Source of the DNA: Terriglobia bacterium
Lineage (GTDB): Bacteria; Acidobacteriota; Terriglobia; UBA7540
Assembly (NCBI GenBank): GCA_020072925.1
Contig: JAIQGA010000005.1
Location: 1 to 42,846, forward strand
DNA length: 42,846 bases
Direction: 5' to 3'
Position numbers and translations under genes: made by a program. The notes beneath the pieces are model-generated. The model had not been told where the DNA came from. It was given only the letters and a program-made list of their open reading frames with translations, and made no database searches. Position 1 is the first letter of the stretch, and every line of letters begins with the position of its first letter. Positions 16,492 through 25,860 of the stretch are shown here, in pieces.

Positions 16492-17733
16492 TCACCTACA
16501 GGGTGGGATGACGGCCTGCAAACTGCCGAGTAAGGTCATCCCCGTACCGGACTCTTCCGGGACCGCGGGCCCATTCCAGGAAGTGTTGAGGACGCCATAG
16601 GTCTCCTCGGCGCCGAAGGTGCGCGTTGTGCCGGCCGCCTCGGTCCCGTTGAGGGCCCAGTAGCACCAATCCATATCACTTTGCCGCAGATATTGCAGAA
16701 AACTGGTAAACCAGAAACCCTGGGAGCCCGCCGCCGTATCCTGAAAGCAGGAGACGTGGGTGTGGCAAGTCCCGAATTCGCCGACCCAAACGGGAGCGGC
16801 TTCACTTTGGGTGAGGATGTAACCCCAGGACTGATTCAGTTGCTGCTGCATCTGGCTGAAGCTGGAGAGCCCGCTGTGAAACCAGGCGTAGTTGTGCGCG
16901 GAATAAACGACATGATTCGGTATGTTCAAAACGATGGGCGACTGCGCCACGCCGGTCAAATCCGAGGCATAGTTTAGCCCCTCGACGATCACAAGCAGGT
17001 TCGGATTGGCGCTGAGGATGGCATTGCCCGCGCGTTGGGCCGCGGCGTGCCAGTCGTACTGCGGGTTGCCGCCCCAGGTGGCCCCGGAACGAAGTTCGTT
17101 GCGCAAGTCGGCCGCGATGACCGCGGGCTGAGACTTGTAACGCTCCGCCATGCCCTGCCAGTCGGCAACCCAGTTTTTCTCCGGGTATTGGGCGTTGTAC
17201 CAGAGTCCGTTGCCGTCGTTCTCGGTGCAGCACCAGTCGGCGTTGCTCATGTGGTTATCCAGGATAACCAGCAGGCCTTGAGCGGCCAGCGCGTTGACTA
17301 CGGCGTCAAAAACTTCCATGGCGTGCAGGCCCTTAAGTTGTGGATTGGCCGCCACCACCGCATCGCCGACCAGTGGGTTGCTTTCGTAGAGCTCGTTGGA
17401 CCACGGCAGCCGCACGGAATTGAATCCCAGGCGCTTGATTTGCGCGGCGATATCATCCACCGTCGCCAGATCGAGGCCGGCCGCCACGAAGTCCTTTTCC
17501 TCGGCGCCGTACCAGTTCACACCCGCCAATTTCACGCGCTGGTTATTGTGATCTAAAATCCACCGCCCTTGAGTGTGCAGCGGAAAGGCGGGTGTAACGG
17601 CCGGCGGCGGGCAATTCAGTTGGCTGTGGTTCGTTTTTCTGTAGGTGACTGTGCAAGCTCCGCACAACAAGGCCAGCACGGCCAACAGGGTTTTCATCAG
17701 CCGTGCAGAGCGTTGGGGATCAGATTCAATCAA
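16492..17733 (-). CDS. GH5-family glycoside hydrolase, probable lipoprotein (413 aa)
   Basis: The GH5 TIM barrel runs from about 55 to 400: VKLAGVNWYGAEEKDF, FNSVRLPWSNELYESNP, LLVILDNHMSNADWCC, then the acid/base Glu213 in DLRNE and the nucleophile Glu319 in WVGEFG. The cysteine-rich DNHMSNADWCC resembles a GH5 group also found in plants and fungi. Activity could be beta-glucosidase, endoglucanase or glycosphingolipid-active. The frame starts at a TTG (17733) with GAGGT eight bases upstream. An ATG at 17697, giving MKTLLAVLALLCGAC, is the alternative and makes a neater lipoprotein signal, but no ribosome-binding site precedes it. It follows the receptor gene after a hairpin (17810-17836). 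Confidence 0.88.
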   Translation of the reverse strand: MIESDPQRSARLMKTLLAVLALLCGACTVTYRKTNHSQLNCPPPAVTPAFPLHTQGRWILDHNNQRVKLAGVNWYGAEEKDFVAAGLDLATVDDIAAQIKRLGFNSVRLPWSNELYESNPLVGDAVVAANPQLKGLHAMEVFDAVVNALAAQGLLVILDNHMSNADWCCTENDGNGLWYNAQYPEKNWVADWQGMAERYKSQPAVIAADLRNELRSGATWGGNPQYDWHAAAQRAGNAILSANPNLLVIVEGLNYASDLTGVAQSPIVLNIPNHVVYSAHNYAWFHSGLSSFSQMQQQLNQSWGYILTQSEAAPVWVGEFGTCHTHVSCFQDTAAGSQGFWFTSFLQYLRQSDMDWCYWALNGTEAAGTTRTFGAEETYGVLNTSWNGPAVPEESGTGMTLLGSLQAVIPPCR

Positions 17734-17809
17734 GGAGGGCTACCTCAATGCGATTTCTAGGGTGGGATTTCCTTGACACGCTTGTCCAAGCCAGTAACCC
17801 TGAAACTAC

Positions 17810-17836
17810 GGGGAGGGACGTGCCGCGTCCCTCCCC
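17810..17836. terminator. 11-bp GC-rich hairpin after the TonB-receptor gene
   Basis: GGGGAGGGACG at 17810-17820 and CGTCCCTCCCC at 17826-17836 form a perfect stem with a five-base loop, 28 bases beyond the receptor stop. There is no long T-run on the minus strand, so it is more likely an attenuating or RNA-stabilising hairpin that sets a higher dose of receptor than of the downstream hydrolases. It could also be a factor-assisted terminator. Confidence 0.6.
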
Positions 17837-17864
17837 CAAGTCTCGCAAGGCGACAATTCAAGAG

Positions 17865-20800
17865 TTACCAGTAGAACTTCAAGGCGAGTTGGATCTCTCG
17901 TGGGATCCCGCGCGTGCCATTGATCACGCCGAAGTTCTGGAGGTCCGTATAGTTCGAGCTCTTGAAACTATTCCCGAAATTGGGGTGATTGAGGAAGTTG
18001 AAGAATTCGCTGCGGAATTCCAAGTGAGTGGTCTCGGAGGTTCGGAAATCCTTGAAGAGCGAAAAGTCGAAGTTGTTGAAACTCGGTCCGTGGATCTGGA
18101 AGGGCCTGCCTCCCAGCGGTGCGAAATCGGTCTGGCCGACCGTGGTTGCCACCGGGGGGTTGGCAAAGGCCGCGGGATTCATGAACTGGTTGATGCCATG
18201 CGGGCCCAGTTGCGTATAGAGGGCCTGGCCCGGAACCAGGAAGGCAACGCAGTTGTTGCCGGAGGGGAGGGCATTTGTAGTGATAGCGCAGCCGATATTG
18301 AACGGAAAACCATTCTGGAGGGTTAGAATCCACTGGGTATTCCATCCTCCAATCACGTGGTTGACAGGGCCGGACACGTTCCCTCCAAAATGCTTGCCTT
18401 TCCCAAACGGGAGTTGGTAGATCCCGCTGGCGTGGAAGATCTGGGGAACATCGGAGCCGCAGAAATGGTAGTCCTTCTTGATGCCGAAGCCCGGAATGGT
18501 AGATGCTCGGTAAAAGAAACCATCGCCGAAGCTACCCAGGATATTCTTGTCCGTCGTCATGCAATGCGCATAAGTGTAATCAGCCAGGACGGTCAATCCC
18601 TGGCTCATTCTTCGCGTGTACGAGAATTGCAGGCCGTTATACCAGGCATCCGCGTTGGGAGCCACGTAGTCGCTGTTCTGCTGAAAGTCCGGGAAGGGTA
18701 TGTAATCCTTCACAGGTGTGTTGGGGGGAAGGAGCACATTCGGAACATTGCGCTTGTCCCCACTCAACATGTGGCGAGTGGAATTCCCGACATAACCCAG
18801 CGAGACGGTCTGATTCGGGGTGAATTGGTATTCGAGCGTGAAATTCCATTCCTGCGTGTAGGCCGTCTTCCAGGGCTGTTGATAGCCCACCAGACCTAGT
18901 CCACTCGCGCTGAAGCTCGGGCTGTCTGAGGTCGGGACGATTGACAGCAGGCCGCGTTCGAGTGTCGCATGCTGGCCGTCGGAATATACGATAGGAGAAA
19001 CGTCATTGTTCCGGAAGGCAGATAGATTGACGGCGAAGGGGTAATTGTAGCCGGGGTCGGGAGCGCCGCCGACGTTTTCAAATCCTCCATAAAAGATGCC
19101 GTACGCGGCACGCATCACCAACTTTGGTGTAGGCGAGTAGGCCAAACCTACACGGGGAGCGAAGTTGGTGAGCGGAGTATTGGTCAGGCCCGCCTCCGTA
19201 CTATAGACGAGCTTGATCCCATCCTGGGCGAGGAGCGAGGTAAAAGACGGAGAGAGCGGCGTGGTTTTACGATTAATCAGGTACGCGGCGTTCCCTCCGG
19301 GGGTTCCGGGAACAAAGTTGGCCTGCGCCCCATATTTTTCGCGAATCTGGCCAAAGAACTCCCAGCGCAAGCCGAGGTTCACGGTGAGTTTCGGAGTTAC
19401 TTTCCAGTCATCCTGGAAGTAGGTGCCGTAGTAGTGGCGAATATCGTCGATGTTGCTGATGTTGGAGGCAAACACCCCATTTGGCCCCCCGACGTTGTCG
19501 ACACCGCCAGGCACGGTGGAGGCGATCGGGGTCAAGAGCAGATCCGCCATGCCCGTGGTTGGGCCGCCCACGCCGGGAATCCCCGTATAACCGCCAAAGT
19601 CGAATTCCCCGCGCGACCAGGCCGGATCAATCCAGGGGAAGCGGACGGACTGATACTCAAATCCGCCCTTGAAGGTGTGCGAGCCGTAAATCTTGGTCAA
19701 GTTCTCCGTGAACTGCGTGGTGTTGCTGATTCGGCCGTTGGGGCTGGCAAAGGCGCCTGCGCCAAGGCCGGTAAGCCCGCTGATCGAGATGGTCGGCAAT
19801 CCCCCGTTCTGATTTCCCTGTGGAACGCCCGGAATGCCGAACTGCTCAGGCACGCCTGGGGTGTTGGCATAGGGGGGCTGGGATGTGGTTCGCAGACGGC
19901 TGAACCCGAACCGGGCCTCATTGATCATTGTCGGCGTGAAGGAGTGGGTTTCGCTGAAAGCCAGATTCAGCGACATGTCATTGAAGTCGCCCCCGCCGAA
20001 GGGGGGGTTAGTCCCGAGACCCGTAAAGTCGCCGGGAATGTTGGCGTGCCGTTTGCTGTAGCTGGCCCGGCCAAACATCTGGTCGCGATCGCTGAAATTG
20101 TGGTCCACGCGGACATCGAAGTGATTGTTATCGTCAGGCTGGCTGAAGTTGGCCGCGTAATCATTGTAGAACGTTCCCTGCAGGTTGGCGTCCGGATAGA
20201 GGTTCAGCAACTTGATGGCGTTGGAGTCAAGCCGACCCTGCGGAAGTTGGTTTAGGTAAGCCATCTGCGCGGCACTGGTGAAGTCGGTAACGCCCGTCAG
20301 ACTAGCGCCAGTATAAAACGGATCCCGAACGTACCCGTTCGCCGTGGCCGTCAGCCCGGTCTCGGGATCGACCTGGCCGGCCGCGACTTGGCGTGTCGTG
20401 GCAGGGTCGAAGATCGTCGTCGCCGGGAACGTCCGGCCCAGCGCGTCCTGGCGTGTGCCGGTGACCAGGGTCAGCAGATCCTGGAAGTTCGTGTAGCCGC
20501 TGGCCCGCTCAGCCCCTGTCGGAACCGTAGGATTGTGGAAAGAGGTCTGGCGAATTCGCGTGCCTTCGTAGTCCCCAAAGAAAAATGTCTTGTTCCTGCC
20601 ATCGTAGACATGAGGGATGACGATCGGTCCGCCCACGGAGGCGCCAAACTGATTTTGCCGCAAGGTGCTTTTCTGTACCCCCGCCGCGTTCTGGAAGAAA
20701 TAGGCCGAATCGAGTTTGTCATTGCGGAGAAATTCCCAGGCGCTGCCGTGAATCTTGTTGGTGCCGGACTTGATCGTCGCGTTCAGCACCGCTCCGCCGG

Positions 20801-21527
20801 CGCGGCCAAACTCCGCGCTGAAATTGCCGGTCTGGAGCTTGAATTCCTGAATCGCGTCCGGGGGAGGCAAATTCACGTAGGAGGCGCCATTCAGGAAATC
20901 CACCGTATCGTTGTTGTTGTCAATCCCATCGAGGATGTAGTTGTTGTGGACCGTGGTCAATCCGTTAGCCACAAAACTCCCCGTCAGGTCCATATTGCGC
21001 GAAGGGTTAATGCTCGTGACCCCGGCCGAGAGTTGGGCGAGAAATGTATAGTTGCGGCCGTTCAAGGGCAGGTCCAGGATCTCGCGCGTGCTCGCCACCA
21101 TCCCCACCGAGGCATTTTGGGTCTGGAGTTGCGGCGGCGCACCCGTCACCTCGACAACCTGGGTCAGCGCCCCGGGAACCAGGGTAAGATCAACGACGAC
21201 CTGCTGCTGAACGTTGACGGTGACATGGCTTTGGATCGCCTTACTGAAGCCCGACATCTCGACTTCAACGCTATAAGTCCCAATCCTGATTGGAGTGAAA
21301 ATGTAGCTGCCGTCATTGGTGGTTGTGGTGGTGAGGGCAAGGCCCGTGCCCTCGTTGGTGAGTGTAACCTTGGCGCCTGGCACGACGGCACCTGACTGGT
21401 CTTTGATGGTGCCCAGCACAGTTCCGGTGTCCACTTGGGAAAAAGCCGGAACCGCTGTGACCAGGATGGCCGCCCAGAGCACAAAGATCGAAACACTCCT
21501 GATATGTCTCCAAGGCTTCCGTGTCAT
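17865..21527 (-). CDS. TonB-dependent receptor with carboxypeptidase-regulatory-like N-terminus (1220 aa)
   Basis: A signal peptide ends near residue 30 (AVPAFSQ). A carboxypeptidase-regulatory-like Ig domain follows at about 35-115 (GTIKDQSGAVVPGAKVTLTN). The plug lies at about 125-260 (STREILDLPLNGRNY, NNYILDGIDNNND, EFKLQTGNFSAEFGRAGGA), and a 22-strand-type barrel ends in the aromatic LALKFYW. This Oar-like architecture is the expanded TonB receptor type of Acidobacteriota, used for oligosaccharide uptake through the outer membrane. There is no adjacent SusD gene, as is usual in this phylum. It diverges from a LacI-family gene and precedes GH5, a sugar transporter, GH59 and GH2 on the same strand, so it is likely the uptake gate of that locus. 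GGGAGCGG precedes the ATG. Confidence 0.93.
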   Translation of the reverse strand: MTRKPWRHIRSVSIFVLWAAILVTAVPAFSQVDTGTVLGTIKDQSGAVVPGAKVTLTNEGTGLALTTTTTNDGSYIFTPIRIGTYSVEVEMSGFSKAIQSHVTVNVQQQVVVDLTLVPGALTQVVEVTGAPPQLQTQNASVGMVASTREILDLPLNGRNYTFLAQLSAGVTSINPSRNMDLTGSFVANGLTTVHNNYILDGIDNNNDTVDFLNGASYVNLPPPDAIQEFKLQTGNFSAEFGRAGGAVLNATIKSGTNKIHGSAWEFLRNDKLDSAYFFQNAAGVQKSTLRQNQFGASVGGPIVIPHVYDGRNKTFFFGDYEGTRIRQTSFHNPTVPTGAERASGYTNFQDLLTLVTGTRQDALGRTFPATTIFDPATTRQVAAGQVDPETGLTATANGYVRDPFYTGASLTGVTDFTSAAQMAYLNQLPQGRLDSNAIKLLNLYPDANLQGTFYNDYAANFSQPDDNNHFDVRVDHNFSDRDQMFGRASYSKRHANIPGDFTGLGTNPPFGGGDFNDMSLNLAFSETHSFTPTMINEARFGFSRLRTTSQPPYANTPGVPEQFGIPGVPQGNQNGGLPTISISGLTGLGAGAFASPNGRISNTTQFTENLTKIYGSHTFKGGFEYQSVRFPWIDPAWSRGEFDFGGYTGIPGVGGPTTGMADLLLTPIASTVPGGVDNVGGPNGVFASNISNIDDIRHYYGTYFQDDWKVTPKLTVNLGLRWEFFGQIREKYGAQANFVPGTPGGNAAYLINRKTTPLSPSFTSLLAQDGIKLVYSTEAGLTNTPLTNFAPRVGLAYSPTPKLVMRAAYGIFYGGFENVGGAPDPGYNYPFAVNLSAFRNNDVSPIVYSDGQHATLERGLLSIVPTSDSPSFSASGLGLVGYQQPWKTAYTQEWNFTLEYQFTPNQTVSLGYVGNSTRHMLSGDKRNVPNVLLPPNTPVKDYIPFPDFQQNSDYVAPNADAWYNGLQFSYTRRMSQGLTVLADYTYAHCMTTDKNILGSFGDGFFYRASTIPGFGIKKDYHFCGSDVPQIFHASGIYQLPFGKGKHFGGNVSGPVNHVIGGWNTQWILTLQNGFPFNIGCAITTNALPSGNNCVAFLVPGQALYTQLGPHGINQFMNPAAFANPPVATTVGQTDFAPLGGRPFQIHGPSFNNFDFSLFKDFRTSETTHLEFRSEFFNFLNHPNFGNSFKSSNYTDLQNFGVINGTRGIPREIQLALKFYW

Positions 21528-21652
21528 AATCCCGCTCCCTTCGTAAACACGAATTTCCTACCAAGGAAGTTGCCGTAGCAGGGACCCGAGAACCCGACGC
21601 GAAGGAGTTAGCTCTGATGCCAAGAGTAAAGCAGCACTACAAAGTACGACCA

Positions 21653-21690
21653 GTGCACGCACACGTTATCGTGCACGTGCACGCACGTTA
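21653..21690. promoter_or_regulatory. candidate LacI-family operator cluster
   Basis: CGTGCACGTGCACG at 21670-21683 is a perfect 14-bp palindrome with a central CG, the hallmark of LacI-family operators. It is embedded in two direct repeats, GTGCACGCACACGTTA at 21653-21668 and GTGCACGCACGTTA at 21677-21690, offset by 24 bases. It lies 143 bases from the receptor start and 267 bases from the LacI-type gene start, so it can serve both. A second small inverted repeat, CTAGG-GAAAA-CCTAG, is at 21732-21746. Confidence 0.6.
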
Positions 21691-21949
21691 CGCCTCCAAC
21701 TCCTGTAAGTCAAGGGCAAAGTTTGAATCTACTAGGGAAAACCTAGAATTATTGTAGTATGCACAAACTGTCCATCCGGAATTCTTGCGCCCGATTCGTT
21801 GGGCACCCATATGGAAGGAGACTTCGAAAACATACCCGGTGCGGGCAGCGGCGCTACAGCGATTGCGCTTGACAGGGTGGGATTTCATGGGGCATGTATT
21901 CAGCACGCGAGCCCGGATTACGACCCTTCTGCCAGGAGAGGAGATTGCA

Positions 21950-23077
21950 GTGCCCGCTAAAGACTCGAGAAGGGCTTCACGCAGACGTGCCGAGCAGATT
22001 GGAGTGCAGGGCATTGCGGACGCGTTGGGTATCTCGCGCGGGACCGTGGATCGTGCCCTGCACAACCGAGGCGGGGTTAATCCGCGCACCAAGCGTCGAG
22101 TTCTCCGCGCTGCCCAGAGGCTTGGATACCGGCCCAATCTCGCCGCCCGCTATTTATCTTCCAAGAGGAGCCTCACCATCGGCATCGCCCTGCCGTTGGA
22201 GGTCGCTTTCTTTTACGACGACATTCGGGAAGGTATCTTCGAGGCCGCGAGCGTGTACGAACCCTTGGGCGTCAAAATCCTCCACCGGACCTACAAGAGG
22301 TTCGGCGAGCATGAAATCGACGCCGTCCGCGATGTCTTGCAGGAGGACATTCGGGGATTGGTGATTTCACCGGCCTACCCGAACCGCCTCCGGCCTTATA
22401 TCGACGAGGCCGCCAGCCGGAATATCCCCGTAGTATGCGTGGCCACGGACGCGCCGGAAACAAAACGCCTCACCACGGTATCGGTGGACCCGCTGGTATG
22501 CGGAGCGCTGGCGGGAGAGCTCATGGGGTATTTTCTTCATGCGGGCGGAAACGTCGTGGTCTTTATCGGGATGCACGCCACCGTGGATCACGAGCAGAAG
22601 CTGCGAGGTTTTCGGTCGAGCCTTCGCGAGTTTTGCCCCGAGGGAAAGATTGCAGCCGTCGTCGAAACGCATGATGAAGCCATGGAGGCATACCAGAAAT
22701 GCCGGGACATTCTGCAACAGCAACAGCCTGTCGCGGGTATCTACGTCAGCACGGCGAATTCCATGCCGGTCCTCCGCGCTCTGGAAGAATTGGGTTTGAC
22801 GGGAAAGGTCAAGGTCATCTGCACGGATCTTTTCCCCGCGCTGTTATCTCACATCAAGTCAGGCGCGGTGGCCGCGACCATTCACCAGCGGCCGCGGGAA
22901 CAGGGGCGCGCGGCGTTCCGCACGCTGGTTCGGTATCTGACGGAAGGGATCACTCCCGAGCCCGGGATATCTCTGAATCCCGCCGTGGTCATGCGGAGCA
23001 ATCTCGAATTGTTCACCGTTAACGGGACTTCCAGGTCGGCGCTGGTCTCGCAGGACGCGTGGGGGCCAGGCCGGTAG
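21950..23077 (+). CDS. LacI-family transcriptional regulator (375 aa)
   Basis: The DNA-binding domain lies at about residues 15-65: GVQGIADALGISRGTVDRAL then GGVNPRTKRRVLRAAQRLGY, with hinge-like PNLAARYLSSKRSL. The remainder is a periplasmic-binding-protein-like sugar sensor (TIGIALPLEVAFFYDDIREG, GLVISPAYPNRLRPYIDEAA, GVYVSTANSMPVLRAL-like strands). The start is a GTG at 21950 preceded by AGGAGAGGAG. The open frame extends 55 codons upstream to 21785, but that part is unlike the family and the ribosome-binding site fits the GTG. It diverges from the TonB-receptor operon. It ends 17 bases from the convergent TPR gene. Confidence 0.9.
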   Translation: MPAKDSRRASRRRAEQIGVQGIADALGISRGTVDRALHNRGGVNPRTKRRVLRAAQRLGYRPNLAARYLSSKRSLTIGIALPLEVAFFYDDIREGIFEAASVYEPLGVKILHRTYKRFGEHEIDAVRDVLQEDIRGLVISPAYPNRLRPYIDEAASRNIPVVCVATDAPETKRLTTVSVDPLVCGALAGELMGYFLHAGGNVVVFIGMHATVDHEQKLRGFRSSLREFCPEGKIAAVVETHDEAMEAYQKCRDILQQQQPVAGIYVSTANSMPVLRALEELGLTGKVKVICTDLFPALLSHIKSGAVAATIHQRPREQGRAAFRTLVRYLTEGITPEPGISLNPAVVMRSNLELFTVNGTSRSALVSQDAWGPGR

Positions 23078-23094
23078 TCCCGAGGTATGGCGAT

Positions 23095-25653
23095 TCAGCG
23101 CTCCGCCTCACCCAGCGCCAGCGCCAGTTGCAAGAACTCGGCGCGCGCCTGGGGAGACAGGGGAGCGGTCGCGCGCTCCGAAGGTCTCGAAGCCGGCGCC
23201 TGATTGAGAGTTTCCTGGATGCGGCTCACGTCAAATCCCCCGTGGGGGAACATCTCACTGTACCTTTGAAGGGTTTCGCGGGCCTCCCGGAACCGGCCGG
23301 CTTCATAGTAGAAGATGCCCAACGTGCCGTAAGCGCTCTCGCGCGCGGGCATCAAATCCACGGCTTTTTTCAGGCAAGTCTCGGCGCGCTCGTCGTCCCC
23401 GCTCAGAACGTAAACCACGCCCTTGCCCCAATAGAGCCGCCCGGAATCGGGAATGTGCGCCAATCCTTCCTGGAGCACTTTCGAAGCCGCTTCCAAATCA
23501 CCGGCGCGGATCTCGGCGAGCGCCAGGGAAAGGTAATACTCGTCGTTGTCCGGACTGTTGTGAACGGCCTTCTGCAGGACCGGGATCGCCTCCGAGGCCC
23601 GCCCTAAGCGAGCGAAGGTGTCCCCCAGCAAAACCAGGTAAGCATCGTCCTTCTGACCGTCGGGCGAAACCCTTTGCAGCGAGTCAAGGGCCTTGGAGTA
23701 TTCTCCGGTCTGAAAGTAGGCGTTAGCGAGGTTGTATCGCGCGTCGTCGGAAGCGGGGTTCGCGGCAATCGCTCCCTGGAAATGCTCAATCGCCTCCGGG
23801 TACAAGCGGTACCGCGCCAGCAAGGCGCCCACTCCCAGCAGGGTGCGGAAGTCCCCGCCGCTGATCGTGTCGAGTCGCTTGATTGCCTCTTCCGCCTCCT
23901 GGGTACGGCCCAGCTTAAGATACGACTCCGCCAGCAGGTAAAGCTCACGAGGTCGATCGGGGTGTCGCTTGATTTCCTGCGCGAGTTCCGCCAAATCCAT
24001 TTCGCTCTTTTGTTGTGACGAAAGTGTTTCGCGTCGATGGAGATAGTCAAAGAGATTCTGGAAGGGATACGGCGACGGCGCTGGATTCTTGGACAACGTT
24101 TGGAAGACCTTCAGATCTCTCTCTGCGGCTTCCGTTTGGTGAAGGCTGCGTTCTGCCAGGGCCAGCTTGTAATAGGCCTGCGCGGGTTTCGGGCTGATTT
24201 GCGCGCAGCGGCGAAGCAGGGGTAAAGCTTCCTCAAAGCGCTTTTGTTCGGTCCTCAGGCTGCCCAATTCAAAGAGCGCATCGGAGTAATTGGGATCGAG
24301 TTTGAGAGCCCGATCCAGATACTTCTCCGCCGCGGCGGACTCGCCCTGCTTCTTGGCGATGAAACCGAGATTGTATAAACAAGCCAGGTTATTCGGGTCC
24401 GCCTTCAGACCCTCCTGGAAATACTGCTGTGCCTGATCAAACCTTCCCATGTGCCGATAGCAGAGGCCCATAAAGGCGTAGGAGGGGGCCGTCGGGTCGA
24501 GTTGAAGGAGAGTCTTGAACTCCTCGATCGCCTTATCGACTTTGCCGACGGTGAAGTAGCTTTCGCCCAGCGCCGCGTGCAGGTCGGGCCGGCGGGGATC
24601 AATCTTCACGCCCGCTTCAAGGAGTTGAATCGCGTCGTCATAGAAGGACTGTTTCATGCTGAGTCGCGCCAGTAGGAACATGACGTCGGTATTCTGCGGA
24701 GCGAGTTCCCGGGCGCGCACCAGCAACTCGAGAGCCTGAACGTCCTTCCCGAGGTCGTTTGCCGTCTGGGCAAGAAGATAGAGCGTGTCCGCGGACTTGG
24801 GCTGCAACTTCAGCGCTTGCTCGAGAACGTGTTGGGCCTTTTGCGAACTGCCGTCCCGCAAATACGCCTGTCCCAAGTCGTGGAGGATTTCAAATGTTCC
24901 GGGTTCGAGAGCGTTCGCCACTTCAAATTCGTGTACCGCCGGCGAATACTGCTTGTGTGTGGCGAGTATGACGCCCAGGGAGAAGTGGAGCTTCACGTCC
25001 TTGGGTTCCTGCGCCGAAAGCGTCTGCACCGTTTTGAGACCTTGCGGATTCTGCCCGGCTTGGAAGTACGCCTGCGCCAGGTTGAAGAGGGTGCTGGCAT
25101 CGGGAGAATCAATCCGCTCGAGAGCGGCGACCGCCTCCTTCGCCTTGCGTGCTGCCAGGAGAAGGACCCCCAGGTTGTAGTTCGCCGTGCGATTGCGCGG
25201 CTGAATCCGCAAAGTCTCGCGGAACATCTTCTCCGCAAGGTCGAGCTTCTTCTGGCTGGTGTAGCTGATTCCGAGATTATTCAGCGTCTCCACCGAGCGT
25301 GGGTTGATCTCCAATGCTCTCTTGAAAGCTGCAACCGATTCCGCATCGTTGTGTTGCTGACTGTAAATCATCCCAAGCAAATTAAGGCCCTCGACGCTGC
25401 GCGGGGAGCGCGCCAATCCGCGCTGCACGACCTTCAACGCCTCGTCCAAGGCGCCCTGGGCGAACAACCTTCGGGCCTCTTCGAATTCCTCCTGCGACGG
25501 CACCCCCGCTCGCGCGGAGTTCTTCTGGGTGGCATGCGACCCCGAAACGACATGGGGAATTGCAGCGACGGTCGCGCGTTGAAGCGCGGGACGGAGCAGC
25601 AACGCCAGCAGGCAAGCCTCAAGAGCCATCCGCTTTCGTTTCTGGGAGCGCAT
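23095..25653 (-). CDS. large exported TPR-repeat protein (852 aa)
   Basis: A basic N-terminus and hydrophobic stretch (ALEACLLALLLRPAL) suggest a signal anchor or signal peptide. TPR units can be followed from about residue 50 to 810, well over fifteen of them, for example AVAAFKRALEINPRSVETLNN and EFKTLLQLDPTAPSYAFMGL. A break near 505-560 (PAPSPYPFQNLFDYLHRRET) may be a linker between two superhelices. No catalytic motif is seen. It diverges from the DUF1501-like gene at 25861 and converges on the LacI gene. Its partner is unknown; a scaffold at the periplasmic or outer-membrane face is inference. Confidence 0.88.
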   Translation of the reverse strand: MRSQKRKRMALEACLLALLLRPALQRATVAAIPHVVSGSHATQKNSARAGVPSQEEFEEARRLFAQGALDEALKVVQRGLARSPRSVEGLNLLGMIYSQQHNDAESVAAFKRALEINPRSVETLNNLGISYTSQKKLDLAEKMFRETLRIQPRNRTANYNLGVLLLAARKAKEAVAALERIDSPDASTLFNLAQAYFQAGQNPQGLKTVQTLSAQEPKDVKLHFSLGVILATHKQYSPAVHEFEVANALEPGTFEILHDLGQAYLRDGSSQKAQHVLEQALKLQPKSADTLYLLAQTANDLGKDVQALELLVRARELAPQNTDVMFLLARLSMKQSFYDDAIQLLEAGVKIDPRRPDLHAALGESYFTVGKVDKAIEEFKTLLQLDPTAPSYAFMGLCYRHMGRFDQAQQYFQEGLKADPNNLACLYNLGFIAKKQGESAAAEKYLDRALKLDPNYSDALFELGSLRTEQKRFEEALPLLRRCAQISPKPAQAYYKLALAERSLHQTEAAERDLKVFQTLSKNPAPSPYPFQNLFDYLHRRETLSSQQKSEMDLAELAQEIKRHPDRPRELYLLAESYLKLGRTQEAEEAIKRLDTISGGDFRTLLGVGALLARYRLYPEAIEHFQGAIAANPASDDARYNLANAYFQTGEYSKALDSLQRVSPDGQKDDAYLVLLGDTFARLGRASEAIPVLQKAVHNSPDNDEYYLSLALAEIRAGDLEAASKVLQEGLAHIPDSGRLYWGKGVVYVLSGDDERAETCLKKAVDLMPARESAYGTLGIFYYEAGRFREARETLQRYSEMFPHGGFDVSRIQETLNQAPASRPSERATAPLSPQARAEFLQLALALGEAER

Positions 25654-25674
25654 TCAATTTCCCGATTCAGTCAC

Positions 25675-25702
25675 GCTGCCAATCCACTTTGGCGTTGGCA
25701 GC
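25675..25702 (-). repeat. 8-bp inverted repeat in the leader of the TPR gene
   Basis: GCTGCCAA at 25675-25682 and TTGGCAGC at 25695-25702 are perfect arms around a 12-base loop, 22 bases upstream of the TPR start. In RNA this is a stable hairpin just ahead of the ribosome-binding region; as DNA it could be an operator shared with the divergent gene. Confidence 0.45.
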
Positions 25703-25860
25703 ACGCTTAGATTCAAACTCGAAATCGTTGACCAGGTCAAGAGGACGAAGAGCGAACGCAACGTCAGCGGACGGCCGGGGCACTCGAACTGTGGTATATT
25801 GCGGCCCTCGAGGAGCCCCGCGGCGACGATGGCGTCTCGCGTCACGGGGCGTTCAGCAGT

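Noticed and set aside
20388-21395. Plus-strand open frame of 335 codons
   Set aside because: Antisense to the TonB-receptor plug and signal region; no ribosome-binding site.
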